64,000 nucleotides of DNA from Unio delphinus (taxonomy: Eukaryota; Mollusca; Bivalvia; Unionida; Unionidae): NCBI GenBank assembly GCA_029339505.1, contig JAQISU010000097.1, positions 1,023,001 to 1,087,000 on the forward strand, written 5' to 3'. Of this stretch, positions 60,359 through 64,000 are shown piece after piece. The notes under the pieces were generated by a model. That model saw only the letters and a list, made by a program, of their open reading frames with translations. It was not told where the DNA came from and searched no databases. The position numbers and the translations under genes are program-made. The number at the start of each line of letters is the position of its first letter. Within the stretch, counting starts at the first letter, position 1.

Positions 60359-61040
60359 CCATGTTTTTCAAGCAATCAACGCTGACAATTATGGAGTTGT
60401 TCTGCTGTTGGAGGTAAGCAAGTTGTCAGGTTTGCTTGGATTTCATGCATTAGTTTGGTTCTATTTATCATACGGAGGTTTCTTTCGAGATAGTATATAA
60501 AGCAGAGGTGATCTGATGGAAGTTCGAGGTTTATAAGGGTGGACTGTAGAATATTATCATCAAGTCTATGAAGAATCCAGTCTAAAATGTGACCATCAGG
60601 ATGAATGGAATCTAGGAGTTTTGAAGTGTATGAGTTTCCAGGATAGTTAAAGTGAAAGTTGAAATCTCCAAAAATAATCAGATTGCTACTTATCGAAGTT
60701 CCATACTCCAGGAGATTCGGAAATTGCTACGAAAAGAGAGATTTAGTCAGATTGCTTTTTCTACTAGTAGGAGAACGGTAGAGGCAGAAAAAATGCACTG
60801 ACCTTCGTTCCAGTGTGAGTGTTGTTTGGACTAGTTTAACGATGTTAGGCAGAATTTGAAGGTTGTGTTTAAGACATTTTATCATGTAATTCTTTGTGAT
60901 GACGACATTTCCACCTCCGCGAGAGTGGCGGGGGAAGGACTTGATGTAGTAACCGGTGGGTGTTAGTTCCGTGCACTTGGGCTCGTCTTCTGATCGTTGA
61001 TAAAATTAACTATTTCTGTGCGTTTTTCCGGTGGTCCTAC
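58809..61040 (-). mobile_element. CR1/L2-like LINE relic, copy B
   Basis: On the minus strand, from 5' to 3': endonuclease remnants (SFPRHSRGGGNVVITKN, LIIFGDFNFHF, LELPSDHLC, 61000-60490), decayed reverse transcriptase, then a 150-codon C-terminal frame (59346-58894) with SIRSRIQYNICSLCYGSL, YTPTRYLRSSS and FAYQGPATWNELPIDIR, the CR1/L2 C-terminal pattern. It ends with TTAGGCGCTATTC and an (ATT)n tail (58809-58881), a common L2/CR1-type 3' terminus. Confidence 0.85.
60283..60357. repeat. (GA)n microsatellite
   Basis: About 37 GA units inside the LINE relic. Confidence 0.97.
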
Positions 61041-61660
61041 TGATCGGGTTTTGAAAAATGCAATATGCAGTGGTATCTCTGTGATAGTTGACACAAAGGT
61101 TGGAGATTTAATAGTCATTTGCACCAGGTTATCTCAATTAACGGCTGAATTTTAAATTGTTTAGCCGGAAAGGGCGAAAGGGAGATAACTGTAATTCTTC
61201 CTGTTCTACGCCTTCCTTCTTTGAAACGTTTTTTTTTTCTTTCCCCGCTTCCGTTTATTTAAGTAATATTGAATGTAGTTCATTTAGTCTTGATCAGTAG
61301 TATGAAGAGCCAGGAGTGGTTATTTAAAGCAATTAATGATGGTCCATCATATCATAAACGGGTTGATGGCGATCACGTGATGGCGGTTTATTCAAGAACA
61401 AAGGAAGTTGTAGAAGTGGGGCAAGACAGCTGTGAAAAATTCTAATTGTTTTAGTTTCCACAAAATAGAAGATGAAGAAACACATACAAACTGAACAGCC
61501 AATGCATGATGAAACACAATAATGTAGACGAAGATGGACAGCAAGCACATACATTATGAAAAACAGCACAAAAACGAAACAGCTGTTTCATGCTTTTGAA
61601 ATACTATTTGTTATTGCCTAGTTGTGTTTTTTTTTACCAATATCATCAATAAATGCAATA

Positions 61661-61671
<11 letters not shown>

Positions 61672-61741
<70 letters not shown>
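61672..61741. repeat. (GA)n microsatellite
   Basis: About 35 GA units at the position where copy A has (GT)n. Confidence 0.97.
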
Positions 61742-61744
<3 letters not shown>

Positions 61745-62289
61745 CTTCCCTGCCGAACAGTTTGGATGATTCATACACGTTCGTAATTCATTACCATAAT
61801 GCGTAGTCCGTCTTCTCCCTGTGGAGTCATTTTCATCGATTCTTTCCAGTCGTACGTAATAATGTCATGTTTCTAATTTATTTGAGCGTGCATTGAAACT
61901 GCTGTCGATGAAAAGAGCAGAAAGGAGTGGGCATGGGGACCAGTGTTTTATTTTACCGTTTTATTTTGGTTGGGGACGGGTACTTAAAGAACTATTTCAC
62001 GGTCGCGGTTGTGTTTTTGGGACGTATAGTTACGGTGACCTAAAACAGTTTACCGGGAGATATTTTTTGGGGAGGATCCATTCTATAAAACTATCCTATA
62101 GGACTATAAAAAGTAATTTTTATGTTGGGTTCACACTAGGTTGGGTCCTCCCCCACCCCTTGATACCGAGGCCTGGTTCATATAAATTTTCATATGCGAA
62201 AATCTTAATGTCAGTCAGTTGATTATCTTCGAGAAGAGTGGGAATTTAACGTTCAAAACATGTTTGGCTTTTTGGTCTACTTCTGAAAT

Positions 62290-62585
62290 GAAATATAATG
62301 TTTAATATAACCATAGATTTATCATTTATGGGGTTCTGATCTCTACTGGAAATGTAATGTGCAATATGTCAATAATAGATGTATAATTTTAGGGGTTCTG
62401 ATCTCTACTGGAAATGCAATGTGCAATATGTCAAAATATATATCATTTTAGGGGCTCTGATCTCGACTGCGCAATGTAATATTAAATATGTCCATAGATG
62501 TATCATTTAAGAGGCTCTGATCTCAAAAGTGAAATGTAATGTGAAATATGTGCATAGATTTATCATTTTAGGGACTCTGATCTGA
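62290..62585. repeat. ~62-bp minisatellite, about 5 copies
   Basis: Same unit family as 56115-56575 (GGGGCTCTGATCTCGACTG), with fewer copies. Confidence 0.86.
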
Positions 62586-62804
62586 TTTTAAGGGCTATGT
62601 TCTTCATTAAATGGTAGTTCTATAATATAAATGCTGAAGAAGCACTACCCAGAAATGTATTGACTTGTTTGTGTCAGAGAATTTTGTATCTCTACTAAGC
62701 ATAAGTGAAGTGGATTAGTGCTTTATTACTTGTAGTTCAAAATCACGTATTTGTCCATACATTGTCATTGAGCATTATTAGGCAAACGATTTTCCTCGTC
62801 TGAA

Positions 62805-62859
<55 letters not shown>

Positions 62860-62872
62860 TCTTTTTCCTAAG

Positions 62873-63010
62873 TGACCCTCGCTGAGCAACATGGCCAGCA
62901 GCCCGGCCATCACCCTGATGGATCCATCACGTGCTTAAGCGACCAGGACTGCTCCTGCATTGAAAGCTATGATATAGCTAACTGTATATCGAATAGGTGT
63001 GAATGCATAT
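62873..63010 (+). CDS. Duplicated exon 2 of the Cys-rich protein gene
   Basis: A 138-nt phase 1-1 exon, the same length as 56877-57014, between CCTAAG and GTAAGT and again preceded by an ATT microsatellite (62806-62860). It encodes the same module with all six cysteines (CLSDQDCSCIESYD, CISNRCEC) and about ten amino-acid changes, including AAALAQ to VTLAEQ and SVY to IAN. Preserved frame, splice sites and cysteines argue against decay. No first exon copy is seen in the duplicated block and a third exon would lie beyond the window. It may be an alternative exon or part of a second gene. Confidence 0.65.
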
Positions 63011-63104
63011 GTAAGTCAGCTTTACACGTGCAGGAATTTCATGATGACTGATTAACAAGCAGAAAATTAGTTAGTATAGCAGCAGAGGGGGTGAATCGGA
63101 CAAC

Positions 63105-63245
63105 TTTTAGAGGCGTCGATTCGGCAAACTGGGGCTTCCTCGAAAAGCCTAAAAAAAAGAGTCGATTCGGCAAACTGAGGCTTTCTCAAAAAGCGTTAAA
63201 AAAAAGCGTCGACGAGGCTAACCAAGGCTTGTTCGAAGACGCCAG
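63105..63245 (+). repeat. ~48-bp repeat, 3 copies, at the duplication/virus junction
   Basis: Copies share GTCGATTCGGCAAACTG, GGCTTCTCG-like and AAAAGCC/AAAAGCG words; the third is more diverged (GTCGACGAGGCTAACCAAGG). The frame across it is open for 83 codons but repeat-derived. It separates the duplicated block from the viral ATPase. Confidence 0.6.
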
Positions 63246-63303
63246 CGTCGTTGTCACTCACCCCCTCTGCTGCTATGGGTTAACAATAAAGATCACTACA
63301 ATT

Positions 63304-63969
63304 TCAACCAAATATTTGATCAAGTCCGATACGATATCTTGATCTAGGATCATGCAAATTTATCGTTACAAATCCATGTGGGATTGACTGAGCGTGACTA
63401 AAGAAATTTCTAAAGAGATTATAATCCATATCACCGCCGCACCAAGTCTGGTGAATATTTCATAGTATATGTGTATCAACTCCGTTAAATACAGCAAGAA
63501 TATTGCAATTATCTCTGATCACTTTTGGTATTTGAGTGTATCGTTCAGTGACATATATCACGTCAGTGTTTTTATGCCTGCCTCTGGAAAATACCCAAGC
63601 GGGATTATTTTGATTGTCTAACATGACATCATCATATACGACTAAATTGTTAATACTTCCATCAATATCATCAATGTTCGGTGCTTCCTCGATATTGGTT
63701 ATAAACGCGAAAACATTATAATCAGCAATCTCAGAAGCGTTCTCGTTAAAATCCTTTAACACTTCGTAACATTGCTGATCATCTACACTCGGGGCTACTA
63801 CTAAATACAACTTGTCCCATTTCATCCATCTCGTTATAAAATTGAATAGCAGTTGTGTCTTGCCGCTTCCAGATGGTCCGATTATAGTCATACGAATAGA
63901 ATTCGGTAGCGCTGCATGATGATTAACTGGTTCTCGTGCTTTTGTCGCCGAAAAATCAATTACATTCAT
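63304..63969 (-). pseudogene. A32-like packaging ATPase of a Polinton/adintovirus-like virus, with in-frame stop
   Basis: From ATG 63969 the frame opens MNVIDFSATKAREPVNHHAA. A Walker A motif GPSGSGKT sits near residues 32-39 and a Walker B motif NLVVYDDVML near 109-118. A following SRGRHKNTDVIYVTERYTQI and IRDNCNILAVF are typical of the FtsK/HerA-type DNA-packaging ATPases of these viruses. TGA at 63460-63462 stops it after 169 residues. The same frame then continues 51 more codons (YNLFRNFFSHAQSIPHGFVT is coding-like) to 63304. TATATATAAC lies just upstream of the ATG. One nonsense codon is the only visible break. Confidence 0.8.
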
Positions 63970-64000
63970 GTTGTTATATATAAATTATGGATCTATATTG

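Larger units (their letters stand above)
58319..63053 (+). repeat. Segmental duplication, copy B
   Basis: Colinear with 53808-57060 but ~1.5 kb longer, mainly because copy B keeps the LINE endonuclease part (about 60170-61170) and the LINE 3' end. Homology ends just after the exon 2 copy, near 63053. Confidence 0.85.

Noticed and set aside
61624..61806. Arg-Glu repeat protein
   Set aside because: Translation of the (GA)n microsatellite.

Overview
This is intron-rich, AT-rich animal nuclear DNA, most likely from a mollusc. The evidence is canonical GT-AG introns, many minisatellites and microsatellites, tRNA-derived SINEs, several LINE clades, and a small 12-cysteine secreted protein of a bivalve-like type. 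The species cannot be named from the sequence.

Layout. 1-8.0 kb holds the last two coding exons of an SLC38A11-like amino-acid transporter, with repeat arrays in the intron. 8.1-16.7 kb is almost entirely minisatellite, interrupted by a solo LTR with a target-site duplication and a Tc1/mariner-type MITE. 17.3-19.3 kb carries a fragment of a Polinton/adintovirus-like virus: a penton-like protein, a basic core-like protein and a broken major capsid gene. 19.3-28.6 kb is an I-superfamily LINE preceded by tandem ~1.37 kb promoter monomers; a further monomer lies at 30.2-31.6 kb. 31.8-33.5 kb holds two intronless genes of unknown product with the architecture of replication-dependent histone genes. 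36-44.7 kb is a second, very decayed virus-like module on the minus strand, with a different capsid family, split by an RTE-like LINE with a 12-bp target duplication. 47.7-58.0 kb contains a three-exon gene for a 99-residue secreted Cys-rich protein. Part of that locus (53.8-57.06 kb) was duplicated to 58.3-63.05 kb, giving a second copy of exon 2 and carrying a CR1/L2-like LINE relic. The window ends in a packaging ATPase pseudogene of the same kind of virus.

How the parts relate. The virus genes are structural and packaging genes only; no polymerase or integrase is visible, and all fragments but one are visibly broken, so they are probably fossils. In the monomer array, a TATA box near the end of each unit lies 25-31 bp upstream of the first base of the next unit, so each unit appears to supply the promoter of its neighbour. 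The two histone-like genes share a 22-nt leader and a 3' stem-loop with a purine-rich downstream element. The first has two nonsense codons and the second is open. Nothing here is prokaryotic; no CRISPR, operon or rRNA was found.
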